Shown: one piece after another, positions 15,625-27,283 of the stretch
Layout: the number at the start of each line of letters is the position of its first letter
How positions within the stretch are numbered: position 1 is the stretch's first letter
DNA from: Chlamydiota bacterium
GTDB lineage: Bacteria > Chlamydiota > Chlamydiia > Chlamydiales > 2-12-FULL-49-11
Assembly: GCA_947478685.1 (NCBI GenBank)
Contig: CANJWO010000016.1
Span: 1 to 37,045 of the forward strand
Length of the DNA: 37,045 nt
Reading direction: 5' to 3'
Notes under the pieces: generated by a model
What the model was told of the DNA's origin: nothing
The model's database searches: none
What the model saw: the letters and a program-made list of their open reading frames with translations, nothing else
Program-made: the position numbers and the translations under genes

Positions 15625-16056
15625 ATGGCTAAGAAAAAGATTTTAAAACTAATTAAGCTTCAGATCACGGCGGGAAAGGCGAATCCTGCGCCACCGATTG
15701 GCCCTGCTCTTGGATCTGCTGGCGTTAATATTATGGCGTTTTGCAAAGAGTTTAACGCAAAAACTCAAGGTGGAAGTGATATTCTACCGACAGTTATTAC
15801 TGTATATGCAGATAAGTCTTTTACATTTATCACAAAGCAGCCTCCTGTTGCAGAGATGATAAAAAAAGAGGCTGGAATAACTAAGGGTTCTAAGGTTCCT
15901 AACCGTGATAAGGTGGGGAAATTAACTAAAGAGCAAGTTATGAACATTGTTAGAAGAAAAAAGCCAGATCTTCGTTTGAGAGCAGGTAATGAAGAAGCAG
16001 CGTTCAGATTAATTGCGGGAACTGCGAGATCTATGGGTGTAGAGGTTGGAGTATGA
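15625..16056 (+). CDS. rplK: 50S ribosomal protein L11
   Basis: 143 aa. The N-terminal domain has the Pro-rich [21 protein letters not shown] segment (split here by KA) that contacts the GTPase centre, and the C-terminal RNA-binding domain includes [15 protein letters not shown]. It forms the stalk base with 23S rRNA and L10. The stop overlaps the rplA start by 4 nt (ATGA). Confidence 0.97.
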   Translation: MAKKKILKLIKLQITAGKANPAPPIGPALGSAGVNIMAFCKEFNAKTQGGSDILPTVITVYADKSFTFITKQPPVAEMIKKEAGITKGSKVPNRDKVGKLTKEQVMNIVRRKKPDLRLRAGNEEAAFRLIAGTARSMGVEVGV

Positions 16057-16751
16057 AACATAAAGGTAAGAGATTAAAAGATTCAGTAACTAAAATAGAT
16101 CTTATGCGGAAGTACTCGGCGCGTGATGCGATTGAAGTATTAAAGCAAGTTCCTTTGACCAAATTTGATCAAACGATGGAACTTTCCTTATCGCTGAATG
16201 TTGATCCAAAAAAAGCGGACCAACAGGTGAGAGGAACAGTTAGCTTGCCGCATGGTACTGGAAAGAAGACAGTTATTCTTGTGTTTGCAAAAGGCGACAA
16301 GGAAAAAGAGGCTAAAGAAGCGGGTGCCGAGTATATCGGAGCTGAAGATTTAGCTGAGAAGATCGCAGCAGGTTGGGTAGATTTTACCGATGTAGTTGCA
16401 ACGCCTGATATGATGAGGCTTGTAGGTAAACTTGGTAAAGTGCTTGGACCTAGAGGTCTTATGCCAACTCCAAAAGCTGGAACTGTAACAAATGATGTTG
16501 GAACAGCAATACGAGACATTAAAGCAGGAAAGATTGAATTTAAAGTAGATAAAAATGGTAATTTAAACACCTATTTTGGTAAAATCTCTTTCTCGCTTGA
16601 TCACTTAGTGACAAATTTTACTTCTTTGCTAGAAGCAATCAGTAAAGTTCGACCAGTAAGTGTTAAAGGAAGTTTTATTAAATCAATTGCTATGTCGAGC
16701 ACAATGGGGCCTGGACTAGAAGTTGAGTATCATGTTGTGCAAGCAGGATAA
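16053..16751 (+). CDS. rplA: 50S ribosomal protein L1
   Basis: 232 aa. It carries [53 protein letters not shown] and the C-terminal [11 protein letters not shown] motif typical of L1, which forms the mobile stalk at the E site. In E. coli, L1 represses the L11-L1 mRNA. Start overlaps rplK, so the two are coupled; rplJ starts 3 nt after its stop. Confidence 0.97.
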   Translation: MKHKGKRLKDSVTKIDLMRKYSARDAIEVLKQVPLTKFDQTMELSLSLNVDPKKADQQVRGTVSLPHGTGKKTVILVFAKGDKEKEAKEAGAEYIGAEDLAEKIAAGWVDFTDVVATPDMMRLVGKLGKVLGPRGLMPTPKAGTVTNDVGTAIRDIKAGKIEFKVDKNGNLNTYFGKISFSLDHLVTNFTSLLEAISKVRPVSVKGSFIKSIAMSSTMGPGLEVEYHVVQAG

Positions 16752-16754
16752 GGT

Positions 16755-17267
16755 ATGTTAGCGGAAAAAGAACTATTTCTAGAAGAAATTAAGGCGAAAA
16801 TAGACCCGACCTTCGGATTTATTTTAGCTAGCTATCGTGGCATTAATGCAAATGCCTTCGCAGGGTTTCGAAATCGAATGGTAGAAGCCGGCGGGGATTT
16901 TTTTGTTATTAAAAAGAGAGTTTTTATAAAAGCTGCTAAAGATTTAAACCTGGAGTACAGTGTTAAAGATTTATCTGGCCATGTTGGTCTAGCTTTTGCA
17001 AAAGATAACTTTGTTGCATTGACTAAAGCGCTTTATGCTTTTAAAAACGAACACTTTGATACTATAAATGTGATAGGTGGACAGTTTGAAGGAAAAAAAT
17101 GCTCTATGCAAGATGTAGAAGTAATTTCTAAATTGCCGTCACAAAATGAGATGCGCGCGCAATTCTTAGGATTACTAATAGCGCCGATGACGCAAACACT
17201 GGGAGCGCTCCAAGCTGTGCTGAGCAGCGTCATTTATTGTTTGGATAACAAAGCTAATAAAGAATAA
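16755..17267 (+). CDS. rplJ: 50S ribosomal protein L10
   Basis: 170 aa. Stalk base that anchors L7/L12 dimers through its long C-terminal helix (GLLIAPMTQTLGALQAVLSS). N-terminal RNA-binding domain includes ILASYRGINANAFAGFRNRM and FFVIKKRVFIKAA. Only 3 nt separate it from rplA, so any L10-binding leader must lie within rplA coding sequence. Confidence 0.96.
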   Translation: MLAEKELFLEEIKAKIDPTFGFILASYRGINANAFAGFRNRMVEAGGDFFVIKKRVFIKAAKDLNLEYSVKDLSGHVGLAFAKDNFVALTKALYAFKNEHFDTINVIGGQFEGKKCSMQDVEVISKLPSQNEMRAQFLGLLIAPMTQTLGALQAVLSSVIYCLDNKANKE

Positions 17268-17291
17268 ATTTAAACTTAAAGAGGTAAAACC

Positions 17292-17687
17292 GTGAGTCAA
17301 CAACTTGATCAGATTGTAGAAACATTAAGCCAACTTACCGTGCTTGATCTAGCTAATTTAAAGAAAATGTTAGAAGATAAGTGGGGCGTGCAAGCAGTTG
17401 CAGCAGCTGTTGCTATGCCAATGGTTGCGGCCGCAGGTGCAGCACCAGCAGTTGAGGAATCAACTGAATTTAACGTTTACTTAAAAGAAGCGCCAGCAGA
17501 TAAGAAGATTGGTGTTATTAAAGCCGTAAGAGAAGCAACAGGTCTTGGACTAGGCGAAGCTAAAGCGTTTGTAGAAGCTGCAGATGCTACTAGGCCAGTA
17601 AAAGAGAAAATTAAAAAAGCTGAAGCTGACGAGCTTAAAAAGAAACTTGAAGATGCTGGAGCAAAAGTAGAAGTAAGAGGTGTTTAA
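17292..17687 (+). CDS. rplL: 50S ribosomal protein L7/L12
   Basis: 131 aa from a GTG start after AAGAGGT. The N-terminal dimerisation domain ([20 protein letters not shown]) is followed by an Ala-rich hinge (about 36-57) and the factor-binding C-terminal domain (EKKIGVIK-like segment [20 protein letters not shown] and the final [12 protein letters not shown]). It recruits GTPase factors to the ribosome. An attenuator hairpin follows before rpoB. Confidence 0.97.
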   Translation: MSQQLDQIVETLSQLTVLDLANLKKMLEDKWGVQAVAAAVAMPMVAAAGAAPAVEESTEFNVYLKEAPADKKIGVIKAVREATGLGLGEAKAFVEAADATRPVKEKIKKAEADELKKKLEDAGAKVEVRGV

Positions 17688-17715
17688 GACATCGTTTCTT
17701 CGGTTTTGAAATTAG

Positions 17716-17754
17716 AACAGGAAGTTCCTTCTATGAAGGACTTTCTGTTTTTTT
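17716..17754 (+). terminator. Attenuator hairpin between rplL and rpoB
   Basis: AACAGGAAGTTCCTTC pairs with GAAGGACTTTCTGTT around TAT: 15 pairs with one bulged T and one G-T pair. Seven T residues run into and past the end of the stem. It lies 28 nt after rplL. In E. coli a partial terminator at this same place makes ribosomal proteins exceed RNA polymerase; this one is the likely equivalent. Confidence 0.75.
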
Positions 17755-17791
17755 GATTTAAGTTAACAATCTTTGCTTTAGAGGGGACAGT

Positions 17792-20700
17792 ATGTTGAAA
17801 AGGCCACCTAATCGGGTGAGTTTCAAGAATCGTGAAGAGATCATCGATCTTCCTAACTTAATCGAAGTTCAGGTTAAGTCGTATAGAGACTTTTTACAAG
17901 CGGAAAAATTTACACACGAACGTGAAAATATTGGAATGGAAGAAGTTTTCCGTGAGGTATTTCCTGTTAAAAGTTTTGATGAAAAAATCATACTTGAGTA
18001 TTTGTCTTACAATTTAGGAGTTCCAAAATACACTCCTGAAGAGTGTATCAGACGTGGAATTACATATAATGCTGCCTTGAAAGCAAAGTTTCGACTAACA
18101 GACGAGACTGGTATTAAAGAAGAAGAAGTGTATATGGGTACGCTCCCTCTAATGACAGAAAGAGGAACTTTCGTCATCAATGGTGCGGAAAGAGTTATCG
18201 TATCACAACTTCATAGATCTCCTGGAATATGCTTCGAGCAAGAAAAACATCTTAAAGGAAACATTCTCTATTCGTTCAGAATTATTCCTTACAGAGGTAG
18301 TTGGTTAGAAGCTGCATTCGATATTAATGATCTAATCTATGTCTACGTTGACAAGAAAAAGAGACGGAGAAAAGTATTAGCTACTTCTTTCATTCGTACG
18401 CTTGGCTATTCAACTGATGCAGATATTATCGAAGAGTTTTTCAGCACACGAAAAATTAAGGTTAAATCAGACAAAGATTTTGCAAAAATAGTAGGGAAAA
18501 TCCTTGCTGAAGATGTAGTTGATGAAGAGAATGGAATTGTTTATGGTAAAGCGTCTGAAAAATTAACGACAGCGATGCTTAAGCGGATATTAGATGCTGA
18601 AATTCCAATGATTCGAGTTGCTGAAGATGCAGACGAGACAAGTCCTATTATTCGAATGCTTGCTAAAGATCCTACTGACTCATATGAATCTGCATTGAAA
18701 GATGTCTATCGTAAAATGCGTCCAGGTGAACCAGCAACGCTTTCTAATGCAAGATCGTTAATCATGAGGCTCTTTTTTGATCCAAAAAGATATAATTTGG
18801 GCAAAGTAGGCCGTTATAAATTAAATAAAAAACTTGAGCTTGAACTCAATGATGAAATACTAAATCAAGTAGTTCTTCGTAAGGAAGATATTGTTCAGGC
18901 TATTAAGTATGTGATTCGTCTAAGACAGGGTGATGAAAACGCCCAAATTGATGATATTGATCACCTTGCAAATAGACGTGTTAGATCTGTAGGTGAATTG
19001 GTGCAAAATCAGTGCCGTATTGGTTTTGTCCGTATGGAGAAAATTATCAAAGAGAGATTGAATCTTTTTGACTTTGCATCTGACACATTGACACCAGGAA
19101 AAGTGATTTCAGCTAAGGGATTCCAATCGGTTATTAAAGACTTTTTTGGAAGATCTCAGCTCTCTCAATTTATGGATCAAACTAACCCAGTTGCAGAACT
19201 TACTCACAAAAGAAGACTCTCTTCTTTAGGGCCTGGCGGCTTAAATAGAGAAAGAGCTGGATTTGAAGTGCGTGACGTTCATTCTAGCCACTATGGCAGA
19301 ATTTGTCCGATTGAGACTCCAGAAGGTCCGAACATTGGTCTGATTACATCACTTTCAACGTTTGCTAAAATCAATGAATTTGGTTTTATTGAAACGCCTT
19401 ATCGTATTGTAAAAGAAGGTGTTGTAACTGAAGAAATTGAATATATGACTGCCGATCAAGAAGAGAAGTGTGTCATTGCTCAGGCTTCGGCGATACTTGA
19501 TGAATTCAATATGTTTAAAGAAGATGTTACTTGGGCTAGATTTAATGCGGAATCATTGAAGATCGATGCAAGAAAAGTTACCCACATGGACGTCTCTCCT
19601 AAACAGTTAGTTTCTATTGTTACAGGACTTATACCATTCCTAGAGCATGATGATGCAAACCGTGCTCTTATGGGTTCTAACATGCAACGTCAAGCTGTCC
19701 CTCTGCTTAAAACAGATTCACCTATAGTAGGTACTGGTGTTGAGCTTAGAGCTGCGAAAGATTCTGGTGCTGTAATTATTGTTGAAGAAGATGGTGTCGT
19801 AGAGTTTGTTGATGGATTCCAAATTATTGTAGCTCTAAAGGCTAATCCTTTGATGAAAAAGACCTATGTTTTGAAGAAATTCATGAAAACAAACGCAGGT
19901 ACTTGCCTCAATCAGACTCCGCTAGTAGAAGTGGGTGATGTCGTCATAGCTGGAGATATTATTGCAGATGGTCCTTCGACGGATCGTGGTGAAGTAGCTC
20001 TTGGTAAGAACGTTGTTGTGGCCTTCATGCCTTGGTGTGGATATAACTACGAAGATGCGATTATCATCTCTGAGAAATTAATTCGGGAAGATTTCTACAC
20101 ATCAATTTACTTAGAAGAATTTGAGTTGACAGCTAGAGATACTAAGCTAGGAAAAGAAGAGATTACCAAGGATATTCCAAACGTTTCAGAAGAGGCTCTT
20201 AGAAACCTTGGTGAAGACGGGATTATCAGAGTTGGAGCTCATGTCAAGCCTGGCGATATCTTAGTTGGTAAGATTACTCCTAAATCAGAGACTGAACTTT
20301 CTCCAGAAGAGAGGCTTTTAAGGGCTATTTTTGGTGAAAAGGCAGCTGATGTGAAAGATGCGTCATTAACAGCGCCTCCGGGAACGCAAGGATTTGTTAT
20401 GGATGTGAAAGTGTTTAGTAGACGTGATCGTTTGTCTAAGACAGATGATGAAATGGTCGAAGAGCGCTCACGCATTCAAGACATTCAAAAGGAATTTAAA
20501 GAGAAAGAAGAAGAGCTTCAATTAGAACTTCATGAGAAATTGGGTGCACTTCTTTTAGATGATGTAGCTCCAGCCTCTATCCTTCATAGAAAGACAGGAA
20601 ATATTCTGTTAAAAGATGGAGATGAGGTTACTCAAGAACTTTTAGAAATGATAGAGCAGGAAAATCTTGAAGATTTGATTATTCCAACATGTGAAGCTTA

Positions 20701-21556
20701 CGATACAATGAAAGAGATTCTTATTGAGCACAAAAAAGCTTTAGAAGGTCTAGAGTCTCAATATAAGTCTGAAACTGAGTTTATTCGAAAAGGTGACGTT
20801 GAGCTAGAAGCTGGCGTAATTCGCCAAGTTAAGGTCTATATTGCAACAAAAAGAAAGTTGCAAGTAGGGGATAAAATGGCTGGAAGGCATGGTAACAAAG
20901 GGGTTGTTTCAAAACTCGTTCCTGTTGCAGATATGCCGTATCTTGCAGATGGTTCATCTGTTGAGATTATTCTAAACCCACTTGGGGTGCCTTCAAGGAT
21001 GAACCTTGGTCAGATGTTAGAGACTCACTTAGGGTATGCTGCTAGAAAGACAGGCGTTTATGTAAAGAGCCCTGTGTTTGAAGGTTTCCCTGAAAATGAG
21101 ATCTGGAACATGCTGGAGAAAGCAGGTCTTCGTAGAGATGGTAAATCGTACTTATATGATGGTAGGACTGGAGAGAGATTTGATAATCCTATCGTAGTTG
21201 GTATCATTTATATGCTTAAGCTTTCACACCTTGTTGATGATAAGATTCATGCTCGTGCTATTGGACCTTACTCTCTTGTTACCCAACAGCCACTCGGAGG
21301 TAAAGCTCAGATGGGTGGTCAAAGATTTGGGGAGATGGAAGTGTGGGCACTAGAAGCGTACGGAGCTGCGAACCTCCTTCAAGAAATGTTGACTGTAAAA
21401 TCAGACGACGTTGCGGGTAGAACGCGTATCTATGAATCGATTGTTAAAGGTGAGAACACGCTTAAAGCGGGTATTCCTGAATCATTCAACGTACTTATTA
21501 AAGAGATGCAAGGCCTTTGCCTAAACATTACTGCTGAAACAGTTTTAGATGGATAA
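17792..21556 (+). CDS. rpoB: RNA polymerase beta subunit
   Basis: 1254 aa, close to the Chlamydia length. Hallmarks are [20 protein letters not shown], the rifampicin pocket around [20 protein letters not shown] and [46 protein letters not shown], and the C-terminal [18 protein letters not shown] clamp anchor. GAGGGGA precedes the ATG. The pocket residues match the Chlamydia sequence that I recall as rifampicin-sensitive, including Ser at the E. coli 531 equivalent. Hairpins precede and follow the gene. Confidence 0.98.
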   Translation: MLKRPPNRVSFKNREEIIDLPNLIEVQVKSYRDFLQAEKFTHERENIGMEEVFREVFPVKSFDEKIILEYLSYNLGVPKYTPEECIRRGITYNAALKAKFRLTDETGIKEEEVYMGTLPLMTERGTFVINGAERVIVSQLHRSPGICFEQEKHLKGNILYSFRIIPYRGSWLEAAFDINDLIYVYVDKKKRRRKVLATSFIRTLGYSTDADIIEEFFSTRKIKVKSDKDFAKIVGKILAEDVVDEENGIVYGKASEKLTTAMLKRILDAEIPMIRVAEDADETSPIIRMLAKDPTDSYESALKDVYRKMRPGEPATLSNARSLIMRLFFDPKRYNLGKVGRYKLNKKLELELNDEILNQVVLRKEDIVQAIKYVIRLRQGDENAQIDDIDHLANRRVRSVGELVQNQCRIGFVRMEKIIKERLNLFDFASDTLTPGKVISAKGFQSVIKDFFGRSQLSQFMDQTNPVAELTHKRRLSSLGPGGLNRERAGFEVRDVHSSHYGRICPIETPEGPNIGLITSLSTFAKINEFGFIETPYRIVKEGVVTEEIEYMTADQEEKCVIAQASAILDEFNMFKEDVTWARFNAESLKIDARKVTHMDVSPKQLVSIVTGLIPFLEHDDANRALMGSNMQRQAVPLLKTDSPIVGTGVELRAAKDSGAVIIVEEDGVVEFVDGFQIIVALKANPLMKKTYVLKKFMKTNAGTCLNQTPLVEVGDVVIAGDIIADGPSTDRGEVALGKNVVVAFMPWCGYNYEDAIIISEKLIREDFYTSIYLEEFELTARDTKLGKEEITKDIPNVSEEALRNLGEDGIIRVGAHVKPGDILVGKITPKSETELSPEERLLRAIFGEKAADVKDASLTAPPGTQGFVMDVKVFSRRDRLSKTDDEMVEERSRIQDIQKEFKEKEEELQLELHEKLGALLLDDVAPASILHRKTGNILLKDGDEVTQELLEMIEQENLEDLIIPTCEAYDTMKEILIEHKKALEGLESQYKSETEFIRKGDVELEAGVIRQVKVYIATKRKLQVGDKMAGRHGNKGVVSKLVPVADMPYLADGSSVEIILNPLGVPSRMNLGQMLETHLGYAARKTGVYVKSPVFEGFPENEIWNMLEKAGLRRDGKSYLYDGRTGERFDNPIVVGIIYMLKLSHLVDDKIHARAIGPYSLVTQQPLGGKAQMGGQRFGEMEVWALEAYGAANLLQEMLTVKSDDVAGRTRIYESIVKGENTLKAGIPESFNVLIKEMQGLCLNITAETVLDG

Positions 21557-21565
21557 TTTTAAACA

Positions 21566-21598
21566 GGCACCCGAGTTGATCGCTTGGGTGTCGGTTTT
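21566..21598 (+). terminator. Hairpin between rpoB and rpoC
   Basis: GGCACCCGAG pairs with CTTGGGTGTC (two G-T pairs) around a 7-nt loop; flanking AAAC and GTTT can extend it. The tail is GGTTTT, a weak T-run. It lies 10 nt after the rpoB stop. It could adjust beta' supply or be an RNase site. Confidence 0.5.
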
Positions 21599-21619
21599 AA
21601 CCCTCTTTGGAGAGTTTAA

Positions 21620-24600
21620 ATGTCAGATATGCAACAACATGAAGAAGAGTTCAAAAGCAATTACTTTGAAAGTATTGCTATTCAAATTGCCTCGGATGAT
21701 GTAATCCGAGACAATTGGTCTCGCGGAGAAATAAAGAAGCCTGAAACTATTAACTATAGAACCTTTAAACCTGAAAAGGGTGGTCTATTTTGTGAGAAAA
21801 TTTTTGGTCCAACAAAAGATTGGGAATGTGCTTGCGGTAAGTACAAGAAAATTAAACATAAAGGAATTGTGTGCGATCGTTGTGGCGTCGAAGTTACCCT
21901 TTCAAAGGTAAGACGCGAACGAATGGCTCATATTGAGCTTGCAGTTCCTGTTGTTCATATCTGGTTTTTTAAGACTCAGCCATCTCGAATTGGAAATATC
22001 TTGGGAATGTCCTCAGGAGATTTGGAAAGAGTTATATATTATGAAGAGTATATTGTTGTTGATCCAGGTAGAACAAACCTTGAAAGAAAGCAACTTCTAA
22101 ATGATATTGAGCTTCGTGAAGCACAAGAGAAATGGGGGCCGGAGGCTTTTAAAGCGATGATGGGTGGCGAGGCTGTAAAAATCCTCCTTGCGAATGAAGA
22201 TCTGCAAAGCACTATAGTTGAATTAAAAGACAAACTTCGTAAGACAAAGTCTATTCAAGCTAGGATGAAGCTTGCTAAGAGACTGAAGATCATCGAAAGT
22301 TTTGTTGGATCAGGCAATAGACCAGAGTGGATGGTTATGTCCGCAGCTCCGGTTATTCCGCCCGATCTTAGACCGCTTGTTCCTTTGGATGGAGGTAGAT
22401 TTGCTACTTCTGACCTTAACGATCTTTACAGACGTGTGATCAATAGAAACAACCGATTGAAGGCAATTTTAAAATTAAAGACACCTGATGTAATCATTCG
22501 AAATGAAAAACGGATGTTGCAAGAAGCTGTCGATGCTCTTTTTGACAATGGTCGTCATGGCCATCCAGTTATGGGTGCAGGTAATCGTCCATTAAAATCA
22601 CTTTCAGAGATGTTAAAAGGGAAGCAGGGGCGATTTAGACAAAACCTTCTCGGTAAAAGGGTCGACTATTCAGGTCGTTCTGTTATTGTAGTTGGACCTG
22701 AGTTGAAGTTTAATCAATGTGGTCTTCCTAAGCAGATGGCGCTAGAACTTTTTGAGCCATTTATTGTAAAACGTTTAAAAGATCAAGGCTTTGTCTATAC
22801 AATTAGATCAGCTAAGAAAATGATTCAAAGAGCAGATCCACAAGTGTGGGATGTTCTAGAAGAGATAATTAAAGGTCATCCGGTGCTTCTTAACAGGGCG
22901 CCAACTTTGCACAGATTGGGATTACAAGCGTTTGAGCCTGTACTTATCGAAGGTAAAGCAATAAGGATTCACCCTCTAGTTTGTACAGCGTTTAACGCCG
23001 ACTTTGATGGTGACCAGATGGCTGTTCACGTTCCCCTTTCAATTGAAGCTCAGATTGAAGCTAAGACACTTATGATGGCTCCGGATAATATTTTCTTGCC
23101 ATCATCAGGAAAACCGGTAGCTATTCCTAGCCAAGACATGATTCTAGGTCTTTACTATCTTATGTTTGACCCAGTCTTTATAAAAGAAGAAAAAGGTGGT
23201 CATACTAAGATTTTTGGATGTTCGGAAGAGGTTCTTTTAGCTATGAGTGCTGCTGGCAGCTATAATTGGCGAGATGCTGATTTAAAAGATGGCGCAAGAA
23301 AAGATGACCTTGGAAGAGGTATTCATATCCATGAACAAATCAAGGTAGTGATCGATGGAAACATGATCGAAACTACTCCTGGTCGAGTTCTTTTTAATAC
23401 AATTGTACCAAAAGAATTGGGATTTCAAAACTATGCTCTACGTAAAAAGACTTTAGGTGAGCTAGTTCTTCAGATTTACAAAACTGTTGGACTTGAGAAG
23501 ACAGTACAGTTTCTAGACAACCTGAAAGACATCGGTTTTGCGCAAGCAACTAAATCGGGTATTTCTATGGGAGTTGCCGATGTTGTTATCCCTACTAATA
23601 AGAAAGCGCTTATTGATGATGCTAATAAGAGAGCTAGCCTTGTCGTTAAACAATACGAAGATGGGGTTATCACAGAGGGAGAGCGTAAATCTAAGATTAT
23701 CTCAATTTGGACGGAAGTGACAGAGACATTATCTGACACTCTCTATAATAACATTATGAAGCCAACAGCTGGAAAAGAGTTGAATCCTCTATTCTTGATG
23801 ATTGATTCTGGTGCTCGAGGTAATAAATCTCAGTTGAGACAGCTTGGAGCTCTTCGAGGTCTAATGGCGAAACCTTCAGGTGAGATTATTGAAAACCCGA
23901 TTACTTCAAACTTTAGAGAAGGTTTGAGTGTTCTGGAATACTTTATTTCATCTCACGGTGCTCGTAAAGGTCTTGCCGATACAGCTCTTAAAACTGCTGA
24001 CTCAGGTTACTTAACAAGAAGACTTGTTGACGTTTCTCAAGATGTTCTTGTAAACGAACTTGATTGCGGAACTTTAAATGGTATTGAGATTGCTCCGATT
24101 AAGCAAGGTCAGGAAGAGTTGCTCTGCCTAAGAGATCGAATCTTTGGAAGAACTCTTTGTGAAGATGTCTACATGCCAGGAGATAAGACTAAGCTTCTAG
24201 CAAAATCAGGTGATATCTTAACTATCGAGCAAGCAAGTGCCATTGACGATTCTGGAATCGAAAGTATTCGAATTAGATCAGCACTTACATGTGAGACTCC
24301 TCGTGGAATTTGTGCTAAATGTTATGGCGCGAATCTTGCGAATGGAAGAAAGGTAGCTCTTGGTGAAGCGGTAGGAATTATTGCAGCTCAATCAATTGGT
24401 GAACCGGGTACGCAGTTGACGATGAGAACGTTCCACTTAGGTGGTATTGCTTCTGCTAATCTCAATCCCGACCTTGAAGCTGAATTTGAAGGCTTATTAG
24501 TCTATCAAGAAGTCAGAACAGTTTGGGATGAAGATGAGAAATGCTGGCTAGTACTTAATAAGAATGGTTCTCTTCATATTGTGAAAGATGATGGCAGGAC

Positions 24601-25834
24601 ACTTGCAGAGTACAAAAAGCTTTTATCAACTAAATCGATAGAGCCTTTAAAATCTTTTGCAGTTGAACTCGGTACTCAGATTTTTATCGAAGATGGAGCG
24701 AAACTAACTAAGGGACAAAAAATTGCTCATATTGAGCAGTATAGCTTCCCTATTATTTGCGAAAGATCGGGTTATGTAAAATATGAAGATCTAGTAGAGG
24801 GAATTTCAACACAGAAAACTGTTAATAAGCAGACTGGACAGACAGAAGTTGTTGTAAAACAACATCGTGGTGCTGAACTTCATCCTCAGATGATCATGTA
24901 TCAAGATCCTGATTATAAAGAAGTTGTAGGTTCGTACCCAATTCCATCAGGTGCGCACTTGTCAGTTGCTGACGGCGCGTTTATTAAAGCTGGTAAGCAG
25001 CTAGCTCGTCTACCTAAAGGTGCGATTAAGACGAAGGATATCACGGGTGGACTTCCAAGGGTTGCAGAACTTTTTGAAGCAAGAAAGCCAAAAGATGCAG
25101 CAGAAATTGCTAAAATTGATGGAGTTGTTGACTTTAAGGGTGTCCAAAAGAACAAGAGAATTATTGTTGTGCGAGATGAAGAGTCGGGTATGGAAGAAGA
25201 GCATCTTATTCCTCTGACAAAACACTTAATTGTACAGCGCGGTGATCATGTTGAGAAAGGACAGCAATTGACAGAAGGTCTTGTAAAACTTCAAGAGATT
25301 CTTGAGATTTGCGGAGTTCGCGAGCTTCAGAAGCATCTTGTGAACCAAGTGCAAGAAGTTTACCGTCTCCAAGGGGTCGATATTAATGATAAGCACGTTG
25401 AGATCATTGTAAGACAGATGCTCCAAAAAGTGCGTATCACTGATCCTGGCGATACAGTCTTCTTGTATGGTGAAGATATTGATAAAAAAGCCTTCCATTT
25501 ACAAAATAGAAGGGTAATTGATGAGGGTGGAAGACCAGCGGGAGCAGCTCCTGTATTGCTTGGTATTACTAAAGCATCGCTTGGAACAGAGTCGTATTTT
25601 TCTGCGGCATCATTCCAAGAGACGACAAGGGTCTTAACAGACGCTGCTTGTGAAGGAAAGGTTGACTACTTATTAGACTTTAAGTCAAACATCATCACGG
25701 GACAGCAAATGCCTTCAGGTACAGGACATAAGAGATACTTCCGTCGCTTGAAAAAGAATATAGAACAAGAACAAGAATTGTTCTTAGAGTTTTCTTTTGA
25801 AGACGAATTGGAAGAAGAATTATTACCAACTTAA
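21620..25834 (+). CDS. rpoC: RNA polymerase beta' subunit
   Basis: 1404 aa. The catalytic loop [16 protein letters not shown] holds the three magnesium-binding aspartates. The N-terminal zinc ribbon has the cysteines in CACGKYK and CDRCG; the second zinc site uses LDCGT plus [13 protein letters not shown]. The bridge/trigger region includes [20 protein letters not shown] and [20 protein letters not shown]. The C-terminal tail is acidic. It starts 63 bp after rpoB. The chain is complete with no frameshift. Confidence 0.98.
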   Translation: MSDMQQHEEEFKSNYFESIAIQIASDDVIRDNWSRGEIKKPETINYRTFKPEKGGLFCEKIFGPTKDWECACGKYKKIKHKGIVCDRCGVEVTLSKVRRERMAHIELAVPVVHIWFFKTQPSRIGNILGMSSGDLERVIYYEEYIVVDPGRTNLERKQLLNDIELREAQEKWGPEAFKAMMGGEAVKILLANEDLQSTIVELKDKLRKTKSIQARMKLAKRLKIIESFVGSGNRPEWMVMSAAPVIPPDLRPLVPLDGGRFATSDLNDLYRRVINRNNRLKAILKLKTPDVIIRNEKRMLQEAVDALFDNGRHGHPVMGAGNRPLKSLSEMLKGKQGRFRQNLLGKRVDYSGRSVIVVGPELKFNQCGLPKQMALELFEPFIVKRLKDQGFVYTIRSAKKMIQRADPQVWDVLEEIIKGHPVLLNRAPTLHRLGLQAFEPVLIEGKAIRIHPLVCTAFNADFDGDQMAVHVPLSIEAQIEAKTLMMAPDNIFLPSSGKPVAIPSQDMILGLYYLMFDPVFIKEEKGGHTKIFGCSEEVLLAMSAAGSYNWRDADLKDGARKDDLGRGIHIHEQIKVVIDGNMIETTPGRVLFNTIVPKELGFQNYALRKKTLGELVLQIYKTVGLEKTVQFLDNLKDIGFAQATKSGISMGVADVVIPTNKKALIDDANKRASLVVKQYEDGVITEGERKSKIISIWTEVTETLSDTLYNNIMKPTAGKELNPLFLMIDSGARGNKSQLRQLGALRGLMAKPSGEIIENPITSNFREGLSVLEYFISSHGARKGLADTALKTADSGYLTRRLVDVSQDVLVNELDCGTLNGIEIAPIKQGQEELLCLRDRIFGRTLCEDVYMPGDKTKLLAKSGDILTIEQASAIDDSGIESIRIRSALTCETPRGICAKCYGANLANGRKVALGEAVGIIAAQSIGEPGTQLTMRTFHLGGIASANLNPDLEAEFEGLLVYQEVRTVWDEDEKCWLVLNKNGSLHIVKDDGRTLAEYKKLLSTKSIEPLKSFAVELGTQIFIEDGAKLTKGQKIAHIEQYSFPIICERSGYVKYEDLVEGISTQKTVNKQTGQTEVVVKQHRGAELHPQMIMYQDPDYKEVVGSYPIPSGAHLSVADGAFIKAGKQLARLPKGAIKTKDITGGLPRVAELFEARKPKDAAEIAKIDGVVDFKGVQKNKRIIVVRDEESGMEEEHLIPLTKHLIVQRGDHVEKGQQLTEGLVKLQEILEICGVRELQKHLVNQVQEVYRLQGVDINDKHVEIIVRQMLQKVRITDPGDTVFLYGEDIDKKAFHLQNRRVIDEGGRPAGAAPVLLGITKASLGTESYFSAASFQETTRVLTDAACEGKVDYLLDFKSNIITGQQMPSGTGHKRYFRRLKKNIEQEQELFLEFSFEDELEEELLPT

Positions 25835-25849
25835 TATAAGAGGGTTAGT

Positions 25850-26158
25850 ATGAGATTAGTGCGATTAAAATCATTTTTTGTTGTAACGATCTTTACATCG
25901 GCAGTACTTTTTGCTGATGAGCCCTCTCCAGAATTGGCCTCTTCACCTCCTCAAGTGAACCTTGAGGAGGCGAAAGCTCTGCCCCCATCTATTCAAGCGA
26001 TGGAGAGCATTCCTAATATTACTACTAAAAAAGATATCGATAAAGCGACTGATATGTTCTTAAAAGGTGGTTTTTGCGTTGTTACAGCTGTTTTGTTTCT
26101 TGCTGGTTTTTTTGTAGTTAAGTCTAATAGTGGCTCAAAAGTCGATGTTTCTGCATAA
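25850..26158 (+). CDS. Small exported membrane protein, hypothetical
   Basis: Not recognised. 102 aa: a signal peptide at 1-22 (SFFVVTIFTSAVLFA before DEP), a Pro/Glu-rich linker, then one membrane helix at about 74-90 (GFCVVTAVLFLAGFFVV) and a short polar tail. The ATG has GAGGG upstream and follows rpoC by 15 bp, so it is probably cotranscribed. A single-span envelope protein with its middle part in the periplasm is the simplest reading. Confidence 0.7.
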   Translation: MRLVRLKSFFVVTIFTSAVLFADEPSPELASSPPQVNLEEAKALPPSIQAMESIPNITTKKDIDKATDMFLKGGFCVVTAVLFLAGFFVVKSNSGSKVDVSA

Positions 26159-26212
26159 AAGATCTATGCCATAAATCCCATTTTGGCATGATAAAGTACA
26201 AAGAGGTGTTCT

Positions 26213-27214
26213 ATGTCTAAAAATAAGTTCGATGGTCTCAAAGAAGCTACGATAATTGTCACAGATACAGGTGACATAGATGCTGTTCGTAAATATATGC
26301 CCCAAGATGGGACGACCAATCCCTCATTACTCTTTAAAGCAGCAGGGATGCCTGAATATGCCCCTCTAGTAAAAGAAGCAGTCGATTGGGCTAAAGAGCA
26401 TTGCATTGGTAAAGAAAGAGTTATAGATAAGATTATTGTAAGGATGTTTGTTAATTTCGGGGCCGAAATTCTCAAAATCATTCCGGGAAGGGTCTCCACT
26501 GAAGTTGATGCAAGACTCTCCTTTGATATCGATGGAAGTGTTAAAAGAGCTCGGGAATACATTGCCCTTTATGAAGAGAAAGGTGTTGATAAAGAGAGAG
26601 TTCTGGTAAAGCTAGCCTCTACTTGGGAGGGGATAAGAGCAGCTGAGATCCTTGAAAAAGAGGGCATTCACTGCAATATGACGCTTATGTTCAATCTGGC
26701 TCAGGCAATTGCTGCAGCAGAAGCTGATGCAACACTTGTATCTCCCTTTGTTGGACGTATTTATGACTGGCAAGTAAAAAAAGAGGGAAAAGAAATTCCC
26801 ACATCAGATGATATGGGAGTCAAATCAGTCGGCTCTATTTACCATTATTATAAAAAATTTGGCTACAAAACCCAAATCATGGGCGCCTCCTTCAGAAATG
26901 TCAATCAGCTCTTAGAACTTGCAGGATGCGACCTCCTAACAATAGCCCCTAACCTATTAGAAGAGCTAAAAACTACACAAGGGGATGTCCCAAGAAAACT
27001 CAAGCCAGAAGATTCTAAATTACTTGATATCAAGAAAATCCACATGGATGAAAAGACCTTCCGCTGGATGCTCTGTGCCGATGAAATGGCCTCAGACAAA
27101 CTCTACGATGGCATTCGCGGCTTTACTAGAGATACTATAAAACTAGAAGAGCTAATCGCCAAAACCTACAATCTTAAATCCGACACCTCTTGCTCCGACG
27201 CAAAAGCAATGTAG
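26213..27214 (+). CDS. tal: Transaldolase
   Basis: Moves a dihydroxyacetone unit from sedoheptulose 7-phosphate to glyceraldehyde 3-phosphate in the non-oxidative pentose phosphate pathway. The TalB-type signatures are present: DGTTNPSLLFKA at 32-43, IPGRVSTEVDARLSFD at 90-105 and the Schiff-base Lys133 in VLVKLASTWEG, followed by CNMTLMFNLAQA and SPFVGRIYDW. 333 aa is close to the family length. AGAGGTG precedes the ATG. Location downstream of rpoC is conserved in Chlamydia. The 3' part is richer in C than the 5' part, and no hairpin terminator follows. Confidence 0.96.
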   Translation: MSKNKFDGLKEATIIVTDTGDIDAVRKYMPQDGTTNPSLLFKAAGMPEYAPLVKEAVDWAKEHCIGKERVIDKIIVRMFVNFGAEILKIIPGRVSTEVDARLSFDIDGSVKRAREYIALYEEKGVDKERVLVKLASTWEGIRAAEILEKEGIHCNMTLMFNLAQAIAAAEADATLVSPFVGRIYDWQVKKEGKEIPTSDDMGVKSVGSIYHYYKKFGYKTQIMGASFRNVNQLLELAGCDLLTIAPNLLEELKTTQGDVPRKLKPEDSKLLDIKKIHMDEKTFRWMLCADEMASDKLYDGIRGFTRDTIKLEELIAKTYNLKSDTSCSDAKAM

Positions 27215-27241
27215 GTCAATAACTTAAGTCAACTCTCTGTT

Positions 27242-27270
27242 GTGTTAATATTATTTTTAGCTATTAACAC
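27242..27270 (+). promoter_or_regulatory. Perfect 9-bp inverted repeat upstream of the 27284 gene
   Basis: GTGTTAATA, 11 nt, TATTAACAC, ending 3 nt before the AGGAGG ribosome site. A TATTAT box overlaps the left arm. It may be a repressor operator covering a -10 region, or a leader hairpin near the ribosome site. No -35 box is convincing. Confidence 0.5.
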
Positions 27271-27283
27271 CATAGGAGGTAAC

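Noticed and set aside
19150-19275. Differences from E. coli in the rifampicin pocket of RpoB (T for N518, V for L521, A for S522, L for I524)
   Set aside because: These match the Chlamydia sequence I recall as drug-sensitive; the key Asp, His and Ser positions are unchanged, so no resistance is claimed.
26168-26193. ATGCCA/TGGCAT inverted repeat upstream of tal
   Set aside because: Only 6 bp with a loop of about 13 nt and no T-run; likely chance.
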